DNA of 64,000 nt from an uncultured Clostridia bacterium (GTDB lineage: Bacteria; Bacillota; Clostridia; TANB77; CAG-508), in the NCBI GenBank assembly GCA_934169725.1, contig CAKPOF010000004.1:75920-139919 (forward strand), read 5' to 3'. Below are positions 46,531 to 56,027 of this stretch, piece after piece. Position numbers and translations under genes: made by a program. The stretch's first letter is position 1, and every line of letters starts with the position of its first letter. The notes beneath the pieces are model-generated. The model did not search any database. It worked only from the letters and a program-made list of their open reading frames with translations, and was not told where the DNA came from.

Positions 46531-47877
46531 ATGGCAAAAAAGAAAAGTAGCAAAACGAAAGAAAAACTGAAAGGAAGGAATGGTATAACATTAATTGCAC
46601 TAGTTATAACCATCATAGTACTTTTGATACTAGCAGGAGTAACGATAGCAAGCATAACAGGAGAAAATGGAATATTAAGTAAAGCAACAAATGCAAGAGA
46701 TAATAATGCCAAAGTATCAGCAGAGGAAAGAGTAAAAACAGAAGTATTAGGAAGCTATGGAAGTGATGGAAAATTAAGCTTAGATGACTTAAATAATAAT
46801 TTAAAAAACGTAGACGGTTTGAAATATAACGAAAAGAAAATATCAGCTGACAATAAAATAGAAAGTTTGCCAGCAACAGTAAATGTGGATGGATATGATG
46901 TAGTAATAACTGAGCAAGGAAATGTAGAAAAACCAAAAAAATTAGAAGATGCAAAAACTGATGATATGTTAACAAAAACCAATGATACACCAATAACAGT
47001 TGATAATAAAACAGTAAAAATCCCAGCAGGATTTAAAGTAGCAGATGATAGTGGGACAACAATAGATGAAGGAATAGTAATAGAAGATGGTGAAAGGAAT
47101 CAATTTGTATGGGTACCAGTAAGTAAAGAAAATTTTGCAACAGAATTTGTGAGAAGAGATAATGGAAGTTTACAATCATGGGGTTCTTACTGTGGAGAAG
47201 CAAATGCTAAAGGTGAAAATGAAAAAGTTACTGAAACAGAAACAACCAAAAAAGAAGCTATAAAAATGTATGCAAGTGTAGAAAGAAATGAAGGGTTTTA
47301 TATAGCAAGATATGAGGCTGGAAAAGAAGGAGAAAATGTTGTTTCAAAAAAAGGAGCAGATGTATATAATTATATACCATGGTCTGCAAATGGAGATAAT
47401 ATACAAGAAACTACAGGAACAACTGGAGGAGCAGTAGAACTATCAAGAAATTTTGCAAATGTAAAGAATTACAAAACAGTAACAAGTACATTAATATATG
47501 GAGTGCAGTGGGATGCTGTAATGAAATGGATGGAAAACGTAAGTAATCCAAATGTAGAAGGAAAAACATATATACAAGATAGTACAGGAATGGGATGGTA
47601 TAGTGACAATTATAATTCAGGAAATTCCGATTATAAAACTGGTATAGATATAGGAGAAGAGAATAAAGGTTCAAATCAAGTAAAAAAAATATATGATCTT
47701 GCAGGAAATGTATACGAATGGACAATGGAATCTTTCAACACCGGCATTCGAGTTACTAGGGGAGGTTTTTACAACAATACAGGCTCTAACTATCCGGCTT
47801 CTTATCGTAGCGCCTACTATCCTTCCTGCAGCTTTTTTTACATTGGTTTTCGCCCCACTTTATTCTTGAATAGCTGA
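46531..47877 (+). CDS. Prepilin-like protein with FGE/C-type-lectin domain; putative DGR target
   Basis: A 448-residue protein. The N-terminus is a prepilin-like signal: basic residues, then G18|ITLIALVITIIVLLILAG, where the usual Glu at +5 is Ala. A helical and linker region (~45-175) leads to a formylglycine-generating-enzyme/sulfatase-modifying-factor fold (~180-448; FVWVPVSKENF, GFYIARYEAG, YGVQWDAVMKWM, DLAGNVYEWTMES, VTRGGFY, IGFRPTLFL). The last ~40 codons are the predicted variable region: of the 30 codons at 47767-47856, 28 end in C or T. That agrees with mutagenesis of AAY codons copied from an adenine-rich template. Ligand-binding display at a pilus or cell surface is likely. Ribosome site TTGGAGGG. 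No reverse transcriptase is in the window. Confidence 0.85.
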   Translation: MAKKKSSKTKEKLKGRNGITLIALVITIIVLLILAGVTIASITGENGILSKATNARDNNAKVSAEERVKTEVLGSYGSDGKLSLDDLNNNLKNVDGLKYNEKKISADNKIESLPATVNVDGYDVVITEQGNVEKPKKLEDAKTDDMLTKTNDTPITVDNKTVKIPAGFKVADDSGTTIDEGIVIEDGERNQFVWVPVSKENFATEFVRRDNGSLQSWGSYCGEANAKGENEKVTETETTKKEAIKMYASVERNEGFYIARYEAGKEGENVVSKKGADVYNYIPWSANGDNIQETTGTTGGAVELSRNFANVKNYKTVTSTLIYGVQWDAVMKWMENVSNPNVEGKTYIQDSTGMGWYSDNYNSGNSDYKTGIDIGEENKGSNQVKKIYDLAGNVYEWTMESFNTGIRVTRGGFYNNTGSNYPASYRSAYYPSCSFFYIGFRPTLFLNS

Positions 47878-47890
47878 ACGCTAAAGCCGT
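47731..47890 (+). other. Putative DGR variable region and initiation-of-homing segment
   Basis: GC content is 70 of 160 bases (44%), against about 30% just upstream. Codons such as TAC, AAC, GGC, AGC, GCC, TCC, TGC, CGC and CCC, rare elsewhere in the window, cluster here. The invariant-looking end ATTGGTTTTCGCCCCACT and the GC-rich tail past the stop (AGCTGAACGCTAAAGCCG) would be the IMH-like part. The left boundary is approximate. Confidence 0.75.
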
Positions 47891-47932
47891 AAAATAAAAA
47901 AAGTAGAAGAAGTAGTTTTATAGGAGAAAAAT

Positions 47933-47992
47933 ATGAAATATAGAAAGGTCTTAACGACTTTAGACGTTAAGATGGAATTTTTAAAAATTTGA
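47933..47992 (+). CDS. Mini-ORF after the variable region
   Basis: A 19-codon ORF (MKYRKVLTTLDVKMEFLKI) follows AGGAGAAAAAT, a proper ribosome site. It contains a perfect hairpin, TCTTAACG (47949-47956) with CGTTAAGA (47965-47972). It could be a leader peptide, a remnant of a deleted gene such as an accessory DGR gene, or chance. Function is unknown. Confidence 0.35.
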   Translation: MKYRKVLTTLDVKMEFLKI

Positions 47993-48022
47993 CAAAATGC
48001 ATTTATGAATTTTGGGAAATTA

Positions 48023-48050
48023 GCATCACATATGTGGTGCTTTTTCTTTT
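48023..48050 (+). terminator. Terminator of the DGR-type target transcript
   Basis: GCATCACA (48023-48030) pairs with TGTGGTGC (48033-48040), one G-T wobble, followed by TTTTTCTTTT. Confidence 0.8.
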
Positions 48051-48107
48051 ATAGATAACTAGTAACAAATTTTCACTTTACAAACTACAGAAAATCACCC
48101 AAAACTA

Positions 48108-48137
48108 TTGACTTATGGGGCGATTTTAATGTATAAT
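48108..48137 (+). promoter_or_regulatory. Promoter of rpoB-rpoC
   Basis: TTGACT (48108-48113), an 18-bp spacer and TATAAT (48132-48137). The leader to rpoB is about 400 nt and shows no gene. Confidence 0.65.
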
Positions 48138-48240
48138 AATAGAAGATTTGAAAAAAGAGATTTTTAACAAACCAAAAAAGTAATAAAAAGGTGATAAAAA
48201 TAGAAAGAAAAAGTTTTTAAATAAATTTAATGTTTTACTT

Positions 48241-48280
48241 AGAGCCAGTTGAAAAATGAAAATTTTTTGACAGCTCTTTT
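48241..48280 (+). terminator. Attenuator-like hairpin in the rpoB leader
   Basis: AGAGC (48241-48245) pairs with GCTCT (48273-48277), and GTTGAAAAAT (48248-48257) pairs with ATTTTTTGAC (48262-48271, two G-U wobbles), closed by a GAAA tetraloop. TTTT follows within the 3' arm and tail. It lies ~105 nt downstream of the promoter. Confidence 0.6.
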
Positions 48281-48549
48281 ATTGCCGTTTTAATTTATCT
48301 AATGGTTAAGCCAGACAATTTTCAAACTAGAATTTATATATTCAAATTTTTTATTCAAAAGTTAAAATTTAAAAAAAGAGGAATTAATTATAAATTATTC
48401 TAAATGTTTTTTTGTTGTAAGAGCAGACAATCAAAAAAAGTTAGAAAAAATTTATTATTTAAGAAGGACTTTTTTTAATTAATATATCCCATCAACACAT
48501 TCAAAGTTGATATTCATTCTGCTTAATATTTTATTATGAGGTGATTTTC

Positions 48550-51500
48550 TTGAAATTAAAAGAAGTTAAGTATGAGAAGGCTTCTCGTAAAGACTTTGCA
48601 AAAGTTGGCGATTATATTGAAATGCCAAATCTTATTAAAGTACAAAAAGATTCCTATGATTGGTTCGTAGAGGAAGGATTAGGTGAAGTATTAAAAGATA
48701 TTTCTCCAATAGAAGATTATTCAGGAAACTTAGTACTTGAATTTTTTGATTACTATATGGAAGAAAAAACAAAATACTCAGTAGAAGAAGCAAAAGAGAG
48801 AGATGCTACATATTCAACAAGATTACATGTAAAGGTTAGACTAATAAATCGTGAAACAGGAGAAATTAAGGAACAAGAGATTTATTTAGGTGATTTTCCA
48901 TTAATGACAGATAGTGGAACTTTTGTAATCAATGGAGCAGAAAGAGTTGTAGTAAGTCAGTTAGTTCGTTCACCTGGATGCTACTATGCAGAAGAATTTG
49001 ATACAAAAACAGGAAAAAGAACATATACATCAACAGTAATGCCATTACGTGGTGCATGGTTAGAATATGAAACAGATGGAAATGATGTATTCTGGGTTCG
49101 TGTTGATAGAACAAGAAAAGTTCCAGTAACTACTTTATTAAGAGCATTAGGAATAACAACTGATGATCAAATGAGAGATTTATTTGGTGATGAAGAGCTA
49201 ATCCAAGCTACAATAAATAAAGATACAATTAAAGACCAAGACGAAGCTTTAATTGAAATTTATAAAAAATTAAGACCAGGGGAACTTCCAACAGCAGATG
49301 CAGCTAGAAATTTATTTAATGGTTTATTCTATGATAATAGAAGATATGATTTAGCTAAAGTTGGTAGATATAAATTTAATCAAAAATTAGCATTAGCTGT
49401 TAGAATTAAGGGAAAAGTTTCTGCAAAAGATATAGTAGATAGTGAAACAGGAGAAGTTTTTGTACAAGCTGGAGAAATAATTTCAGAAGAAGTAGCAGAA
49501 AATATTCAAAATGCAGGAATTAATGCTGTAGATGTTACTGTTGGAGAAAGAGTTGTAAGAATTATAGGAAATGCTACAGTTAATATTCATGAAGTATTGC
49601 CAACAGTTGATTTAAGCAAATTACATTTTAAAGAATTAGTAAATTATAATGTATTGAAAAATATTATAGATAATACAAGTGAAGAAGATTTAGTAAAAAC
49701 TATAGAAGAAAGACAAGAAGAGCTAGTTCCAAAACATATAACAACAGAAGACATGATTGCATCAATAAACTATTTACTAAATTTATCACATGGATTAGGT
49801 AAACCAGATGACATAGACCATTTAGCAAACCGTAGAATTAGATGTGTTGGTGAATTGTTACAAAATCAATTTAGAATTGGTTTAACAAGACTAGAAAGAG
49901 TTGTTCGTGAAAGAATGACAATCCAAGATTTAGATGTTGTTACACCACAAACATTAATAAACACAAAACCAATAACATCAGCAATTAGAGAGTTTTTTGG
50001 AAGTTCACAATTGTCACAATTCATGGATCAAACAAATCCACTTTCAGAATTAACACATAAAAGAAGAATATCAGCATTAGGACCTGGAGGTTTAACTAGA
50101 GATAGAGCTGGTTTCGAGGTTCGTGATATTCACTATACACATTATGGAAGATTATGCCCAATAGAATCACCAGAAGGACCAAACATTGGACTTATATCAG
50201 CATTATCTTCATTTGCTCAAATAAATGAATATGGATTTATCGAAACACCATATAGAAAAGTAGACCCAGAAACTCATAAATTAACAGATATAGTAGAATA
50301 TATGAGTGCAGATGTAGAAGATAATTATATAATTGCACAAGCATCAGAACCTATAGATGATGAAGGAAGATTTGAAAATCCACGTGTAAGAGTAAGATTT
50401 AAAAATGAAGCTATAGAGGTTGATAGAAATAATGTACAATATGTTGATGTTTCACCAAAACAATTAGTTTCTATTGCTGCAGCAATGATACCATTCTTAG
50501 AGCATGATGATGCAAAAAGAGCGTTAATGGGAGCCAACATGCAACGTCAAGCAGTTCCATTAATGATAACAGAAAGCCCAATAGTTGGAACTGGTATGGA
50601 ATACAGAGCTGCAAAAGATTCTGGAATATTAATATTAGCAGAAGATGATGGAGTAATTGAAAAAGTAACAGGGGATAATATTACAGTTAAATATAACAAT
50701 GGAAAGACAGTAGTACATAAATTACGTAAGTTTAAAAGAACAAATGGTGGTACTTGTATAAATCAAAAACCAATAGTTAAAAAAGGCGAAATAGTTAAAA
50801 AAGGTGATGCTATTGCAGATGGACCATCAACACAAAATGGAGAAATGGCATTAGGTAAAAATGTAGTAGTAGCTTTCTCAACATGGGAAGGATATAACTA
50901 CGAGGATGCTATATTATTAAATGAAAGATTAGTTAAAGAAGATGTATTTACTTCAATTCATATAGAAGAATATGATTGTGAATGTAGAGATACAAAATTA
51001 GGGGCAGAAGAGATAACAAGAGATATACCAAATATTGGTGATGATTCATTAAAAGACTTAGATGAAAATGGAATTATTCGTATAGGTGCAGAAGTAAGAC
51101 CAGGAGATATCTTAGTTGGAAAAGTTACACCAAAAGGTGAAACAGAATTAACAGCAGAAGAAAGATTATTAAGAGCTATTTTTGGTGAAAAAGCTAGAGA
51201 AGTAAGAGATACATCATTAAGAGTACCACATGGAGAAGCTGGAACAATAGTAGATGTAAAAATATTTACTAGAGAAAATTCAGATGAATTAGGACCTGGT
51301 GTAAATCAAATAATTAGATGTTATATAGCAACAAAAAGAAAAATATCAGTTGGAGATAAAATGGCTGGACGTCATGGTAACAAAGGTGTTATATCTAGAG
51401 TTTTACCAGAAGAAGATATGCCATTTATGCCAGATGGTACACCAATAGATATCTTATTAAACCCTCTTGGAGTTCCATCTCGTATGAACTTAGGGCAAGT

Positions 51501-52287
51501 ATTGGAAGTACACTTAGGTGGAGCGGCTAAAGCTTTAGGATGGCATGTTTCAACACCAGTTTTTGATGGTGCAACACAAGAAGATGTAGAAGAATTACTA
51601 GAAAAAGCAGGTATGACTAAAGATGGAAAAACAACATTATATGATGGAAGAACAGGAGAACCATTTGCAAGTCCAATTACAGTTGGGGTTATGTATATGT
51701 TAAAATTACATCACTTAGTAGATGATAAAATCCATGCTCGTTCAACAGGACCATACTCATTAGTAACACAACAACCATTAGGAGGAAAAGCACAATTTGG
51801 TGGACAACGTTTTGGAGAAATGGAAGTTTGGGCTTTAGAGGCATATGGTGCTGCATATACATTACAAGAAATGTTAACAGTAAAATCTGATGATGTAGTA
51901 GGAAGAGTAAAAACATATGAAGCAATTGTAAAAGGTGAAAATGTACCAGAACCAGGAGTACCAGAAAGCTTTAAGGTATTGGTAAAAGAACTACAATCTT
52001 TAGGATTAGATGTCAGACTATATTCAGATAAAAATGAAGAGTTAGAACTTAAAGAAAATATAGAAGATGGAATAGAATACGATCCTGAAAAAGAGAAAAA
52101 ATATTTAGCAGAAGAAGAAGTTGTCGCAGAGGGAGATCTAGCAGACGGATATTCAGAAGGAACAGAAGATGATATTCTTTTAGAAGATGAAAATGAATCA
52201 TCAGATGATGGAAATGATGAATTATTTGAAAGCTTAGATGATGAAGGCGATGAAATGTTAATGGATGATGATAATATTGAAGAATAA
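48550..52287 (+). CDS. rpoB: RNA polymerase beta subunit
   Basis: A 1245-residue catalytic subunit. The start is TTG at 48550 after GAGGTG; the GTG at 48541 is part of that ribosome site. Landmarks are the rifampicin-region block SSQLSQFMDQTNPLSELTHKRR (cited in part), LGPGGLTRDRAGFEVRD, SPEGPNIGLI, GYNYEDAI, the active-site lysine regions KMAGRHGNKGV, and the C-terminal QPLGGKAQFGGQRFGEMEVWALEAYG. The last ~100 residues are very acidic (EDDILLEDENESSDDGND), a low-complexity tail beyond the conserved core. It is not preceded by rplL as in many bacteria; a non-coding leader with its own promoter precedes it instead. Confidence 0.97.
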   Translation: MKLKEVKYEKASRKDFAKVGDYIEMPNLIKVQKDSYDWFVEEGLGEVLKDISPIEDYSGNLVLEFFDYYMEEKTKYSVEEAKERDATYSTRLHVKVRLINRETGEIKEQEIYLGDFPLMTDSGTFVINGAERVVVSQLVRSPGCYYAEEFDTKTGKRTYTSTVMPLRGAWLEYETDGNDVFWVRVDRTRKVPVTTLLRALGITTDDQMRDLFGDEELIQATINKDTIKDQDEALIEIYKKLRPGELPTADAARNLFNGLFYDNRRYDLAKVGRYKFNQKLALAVRIKGKVSAKDIVDSETGEVFVQAGEIISEEVAENIQNAGINAVDVTVGERVVRIIGNATVNIHEVLPTVDLSKLHFKELVNYNVLKNIIDNTSEEDLVKTIEERQEELVPKHITTEDMIASINYLLNLSHGLGKPDDIDHLANRRIRCVGELLQNQFRIGLTRLERVVRERMTIQDLDVVTPQTLINTKPITSAIREFFGSSQLSQFMDQTNPLSELTHKRRISALGPGGLTRDRAGFEVRDIHYTHYGRLCPIESPEGPNIGLISALSSFAQINEYGFIETPYRKVDPETHKLTDIVEYMSADVEDNYIIAQASEPIDDEGRFENPRVRVRFKNEAIEVDRNNVQYVDVSPKQLVSIAAAMIPFLEHDDAKRALMGANMQRQAVPLMITESPIVGTGMEYRAAKDSGILILAEDDGVIEKVTGDNITVKYNNGKTVVHKLRKFKRTNGGTCINQKPIVKKGEIVKKGDAIADGPSTQNGEMALGKNVVVAFSTWEGYNYEDAILLNERLVKEDVFTSIHIEEYDCECRDTKLGAEEITRDIPNIGDDSLKDLDENGIIRIGAEVRPGDILVGKVTPKGETELTAEERLLRAIFGEKAREVRDTSLRVPHGEAGTIVDVKIFTRENSDELGPGVNQIIRCYIATKRKISVGDKMAGRHGNKGVISRVLPEEDMPFMPDGTPIDILLNPLGVPSRMNLGQVLEVHLGGAAKALGWHVSTPVFDGATQEDVEELLEKAGMTKDGKTTLYDGRTGEPFASPITVGVMYMLKLHHLVDDKIHARSTGPYSLVTQQPLGGKAQFGGQRFGEMEVWALEAYGAAYTLQEMLTVKSDDVVGRVKTYEAIVKGENVPEPGVPESFKVLVKELQSLGLDVRLYSDKNEELELKENIEDGIEYDPEKEKKYLAEEEVVAEGDLADGYSEGTEDDILLEDENESSDDGNDELFESLDDEGDEMLMDDDNIEE

Positions 52288-52318
52288 ATAAAATAATTAA
52301 ATAAATTTTAAAAAGGAT

Positions 52319-52369
52319 AGAGGCGACAGGAAGGAATTGCACCAGCGGTGGCTAGACCTCTTAACCTGT
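52319..52369 (+). other. Possible pseudoknot between rpoB and rpoC
   Basis: In this 123-bp gap AGAGG (52319-52323) can pair with CCTCT (52357-52361), and ACAGG (52326-52330) with CCTGT (52365-52369). The two pairings interleave as in an H-type pseudoknot, with a small CACC-AGC-GGTG hairpin in between. GC content stands out from the flanks. It lies just before rpoC's GAGGGGG ribosome site. Confidence 0.5.
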
Positions 52370-52410
52370 TTTAAAATTACCCAATAAAAAAAGTTCGAGG
52401 GGGAAATATA

Positions 52411-55400
52411 GTGGACGAATTAGATATTTTTAATAAATTAAAAATAGGAATTGCATCAGATGAAAAAATTAGAGAGTGGTCAAAAGGTGAAGTAAAAAAG
52501 CCAGAGACAATAAACTATAGAACTTTAAAACCAGAAAAAGATGGATTATTCTGTGAAAGAATATTTGGACCTACAAAAGACTGGGAATGTCATTGTGGTA
52601 AATATAAAAGAGTAAGATATAAAGGAATAGTATGTGATAGATGTGGTGTTGAAGTAACAAAAGCTAAAGTTAGAAGAGAAAGAATGGGACATATTGAACT
52701 TGCAGCACCAGTAGCACATATATGGTATTTTAAAGGTATACCAAGTAGAATAGCTTTAATGCTTGATATTTCACCAAGAAATCTAGAAAAAATTATTTAT
52801 TTTGCATCATATGTTGTAATAGATAAAGGTGAAACAGGATTAGAAAAATGTCAAGTTTTAAATGAAAAAGAATACCATGAAGCTGAAGAAAAATATGGTA
52901 GAGGTTCATTTAAGGCTAAAATGGGAGCAGAAGCATTAAGAGAATTATTAGAAAAAATTGATTTAGATGAATTATCAAAAAAAATCAAAAAAGAATTAGA
53001 AAAAGCAAGTGAACAAAAAAGAGTAAAATTAGTAAAAAGATTAGATACTGTAGAAGCATTTAGAATTTCAGGAAACAGACCTGAATGGATGGTTATGAAT
53101 GTGGTTCCAGTTATTCCACCAGAATTAAGGCCAATGGTTCAATTAGATGGTGGTAGATTTGCTACATCTGATTTAAATGACTTATATAGAAGAGTTATTA
53201 ACAGAAATAATAGATTGAAAAGATTATTAGAATTAGGTGCTCCAGAAATAATCGTAAGAAATGAAAAAAGAATGTTACAAGAATCTGTAGATGCATTGAT
53301 TGATAATGGTAGAAGAGGTAGACCTGTAACAGGTGCTGGAAATAGACCATTAAAATCTTTATCAGATTTATTAAAAGGAAAACAAGGACGTTTCCGTCAA
53401 AACTTATTAGGAAAACGTGTTGATTATTCAGGACGTTCAGTTATAGTTGTAGGACCAGAATTAAATATTTATCAATGTGGTTTACCAAAAGAAATGGCAG
53501 TAGAATTATTCAAACCATTTGTAATGAGGGAATTAGTTGGTAGAGGAATTGCTCAAAATATAAAAAATGCTAAAAGAATGGTAGAAAGATTAAGACCAGA
53601 AGTATGGGGAATATTAGAGGAAGTTATAAAAGACCATCCTGTAATGTTAAACCGTGCACCAACATTACATAGATTAGGTATACAAGCATTTGAACCAGTA
53701 CTAGTAGAAGGTAGAGCAATCAAACTTCACCCATTAGTTTGTGAAGCTTTTAATGCCGATTTCGATGGTGACCAAATGGCTGTACATTTACCATTATCAC
53801 CTGAAGCACAAGCAGAATCAAGATATTTAATGCTTTCAACAAATAACTTATTAAAACCACAAGATGGTAAACCAGTTGCAGTACCAAGATTGGACATGAT
53901 TTTAGGAAGTTACTATTTAACAATGGTTTTAGATGGAGAAAAAGGTGAAGGAACATATTATAAAGATCCAGAAGAAGCATTAATGGCTTATGAAAATCAT
54001 GAAGTAGGAATTCATGCAAAAATATTTGTAAGAATTTCTAAAGAAATTGATGGAGAAATTAAAACTCAAAAAGTTGAAACAAGTGTAGGAAGAATAATAT
54101 TTAACCAAGGAATACCACAAGATTTAGGATTTATAGATAGAGAAGAAGATCCTTTCCAATATGAAATTAGCTTCCCTGTTATGAAAAAATCAATGGGAAA
54201 TATAATTGAAAGAGTAATTAGAACACACGGATTAGTAGAATCAGCAGAAGTAATAGATTATATTAAAGCATTAGGATTTAAATATTCAACAGTAGCAGGT
54301 ATAACATTCTCAATGAGTGATGTTCAAGTGCCAGAAGCTAAAAAAGGATTATTAAAAGAAGCAGATAGTAAAATTGAAAATATTAGAAAACAATATGCAA
54401 GAGGTTTAATTACAAACGATGAACGTTATTCAGAAGTTATTAAAGTATGGGAAAGTACAACAAATCAAGTTAGTGATGCCATGGAAGATAACTTTGATGA
54501 ATTAAACCCTATATATATGATGGTTAAATCAGGAGCCAGAGGTAATATGAGCCAGTTAAGACAAATTGCAGGTATGCGTGGACTTATGGCAAGTACAACT
54601 GGTAAAGCGGTAGAAATACCAATTAAATCATCATTCGCTGAAGGACTAGATGCATTGGAATACTTTATTTCAGCTCATGGGGCTCGTAAAGGACTTTCAG
54701 ATACAGCTTTAAGAACAGCCGATTCAGGATATTTAACAAGAAGATTGGTTGATGTATCACAAGATATAATTGTTAGAGAACATGATTGTGGTACAGAGGA
54801 TGGAATTGTAATTTATGACATAAAAGATGGACAACAAATAATCGAAAAAATGCAAGAAAGATTATTAGGAAGATATGTGGTAGAAGATGTATATAATCCA
54901 CAAACAAAAGAACTAATTGTGGATACAAATACAATGATAACAGAAAAAATTGCAGATGAAATCGTATCAGCAGGAATTGAAAGATTAAAAGTACGTTCAG
55001 TTCTTGGATGTAGATCAAAACATGGTGTATGTCAAAAATGTTATGGTATGGGATTGGCAAGAAGAGATTTAGTTTCAATTGGTGAAGCTATCGGTATTAT
55101 AGCAGCACAATCAATTGGTGAACCAGGTACACAGCTTACAATGAGAACAATTCACTCTGGTGGTGTAGCAGGTGTAGCAGATATTACACAAGGTCTTCCA
55201 AGGGTTGAAGAATTATTTGAAGCTAGAAAACCAAAGGGACTTGCAATTATTTCTGAAATAGATGGAAAAGTAAAAATTAAAGAAACAAAGAAAAAGAAAG
55301 AAGTTATTGTTACAGGAAATGATAACGCAAAAACTTATACAATACCATTTGGTTCAAAAATGAAAGTAAAAGATGGTGATGTGGTAGAAGTTGGTCAACC

Positions 55401-55962
55401 ATTAATTGAAGGATCAATAAATCCAGCTGAAATCTTAACATTAAAAGGACCAGAAGGAGTATATGAATACTTGATTTCAGAAGTACAAAAAGTATATAGA
55501 AATCAAGGTGTTGATATCAATGACAAACATATTGAAGTTATTGGTAGACAAATGCTTAAAAAAGTTAGAGTTGAAGATAATGCAGATACAGATATGTTCC
55601 CAGGAGCATTAGTTGATATGTATGACTTCGAAGACAAAAACAATGAAGCAATAGCAGAAGGTAAGAGACCTGCAACAGGAAAACGAGTATTATTAGGAAT
55701 AACAAAAGCAGCATTAGCAACAGAAAGTTTCTTATCTGCAGCATCATTCCAAGAAACAACAAGAGTTTTAACAGATGCAGCAGTTAAAGGTAAAGTAGAT
55801 GATTTAGTTGGATTAAAAGAAAATGTAATCATCGGTAAATTAATACCAGCAGGAACAGGAATGCAAAAATATCAAAATATTCATATAAATACTGAAAAAG
55901 AACCAGAAACAGAACCAGAAAAAGAGACAGAAGAAGTTGCAGATACTGAAAATATGGAATAA
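52411..55962 (+). CDS. rpoC: RNA polymerase beta' subunit
   Basis: A 1183-residue subunit starting at GTG after GAGGGGGAAATATA. Visible are the N-terminal zinc site (CHCGKYKRVRYKGIVCDRCG), the RPEWMVMNVVPV(I)PP clamp block, the catalytic NADFDGDQMAVH motif, the bridge-helix/trigger region, and the second zinc site (CGTEDG ... CRSKHGVCQKCYGMG). The acidic tail EKEPETEPEKETEEV follows the core. Length is normal for Firmicutes. It forms the rpoBC operon and ends in a clear terminator. Confidence 0.97.
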   Translation: MDELDIFNKLKIGIASDEKIREWSKGEVKKPETINYRTLKPEKDGLFCERIFGPTKDWECHCGKYKRVRYKGIVCDRCGVEVTKAKVRRERMGHIELAAPVAHIWYFKGIPSRIALMLDISPRNLEKIIYFASYVVIDKGETGLEKCQVLNEKEYHEAEEKYGRGSFKAKMGAEALRELLEKIDLDELSKKIKKELEKASEQKRVKLVKRLDTVEAFRISGNRPEWMVMNVVPVIPPELRPMVQLDGGRFATSDLNDLYRRVINRNNRLKRLLELGAPEIIVRNEKRMLQESVDALIDNGRRGRPVTGAGNRPLKSLSDLLKGKQGRFRQNLLGKRVDYSGRSVIVVGPELNIYQCGLPKEMAVELFKPFVMRELVGRGIAQNIKNAKRMVERLRPEVWGILEEVIKDHPVMLNRAPTLHRLGIQAFEPVLVEGRAIKLHPLVCEAFNADFDGDQMAVHLPLSPEAQAESRYLMLSTNNLLKPQDGKPVAVPRLDMILGSYYLTMVLDGEKGEGTYYKDPEEALMAYENHEVGIHAKIFVRISKEIDGEIKTQKVETSVGRIIFNQGIPQDLGFIDREEDPFQYEISFPVMKKSMGNIIERVIRTHGLVESAEVIDYIKALGFKYSTVAGITFSMSDVQVPEAKKGLLKEADSKIENIRKQYARGLITNDERYSEVIKVWESTTNQVSDAMEDNFDELNPIYMMVKSGARGNMSQLRQIAGMRGLMASTTGKAVEIPIKSSFAEGLDALEYFISAHGARKGLSDTALRTADSGYLTRRLVDVSQDIIVREHDCGTEDGIVIYDIKDGQQIIEKMQERLLGRYVVEDVYNPQTKELIVDTNTMITEKIADEIVSAGIERLKVRSVLGCRSKHGVCQKCYGMGLARRDLVSIGEAIGIIAAQSIGEPGTQLTMRTIHSGGVAGVADITQGLPRVEELFEARKPKGLAIISEIDGKVKIKETKKKKEVIVTGNDNAKTYTIPFGSKMKVKDGDVVEVGQPLIEGSINPAEILTLKGPEGVYEYLISEVQKVYRNQGVDINDKHIEVIGRQMLKKVRVEDNADTDMFPGALVDMYDFEDKNNEAIAEGKRPATGKRVLLGITKAALATESFLSAASFQETTRVLTDAAVKGKVDDLVGLKENVIIGKLIPAGTGMQKYQNIHINTEKEPETEPEKETEEVADTENME

Positions 55963-55965
55963 AAT

Positions 55966-56008
55966 AAAAAGACAAATTGCACAATTTAATGTGTAGTTTG
56001 TCTTTTTT
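55966..56008 (+). terminator. Terminator after rpoC
   Basis: AAAAAGACAAA (55966-55976) pairs with TTTGTCTTTTT (55997-56007), with an inner CAC/GTG pair and an AT-rich loop. The T-run serves rpoBC; the A-run gives the minus strand a T-run for the convergent 56028-56249 gene. Confidence 0.85.
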
Positions 56009-56027
56009 ATAAATAAATATATTATTA

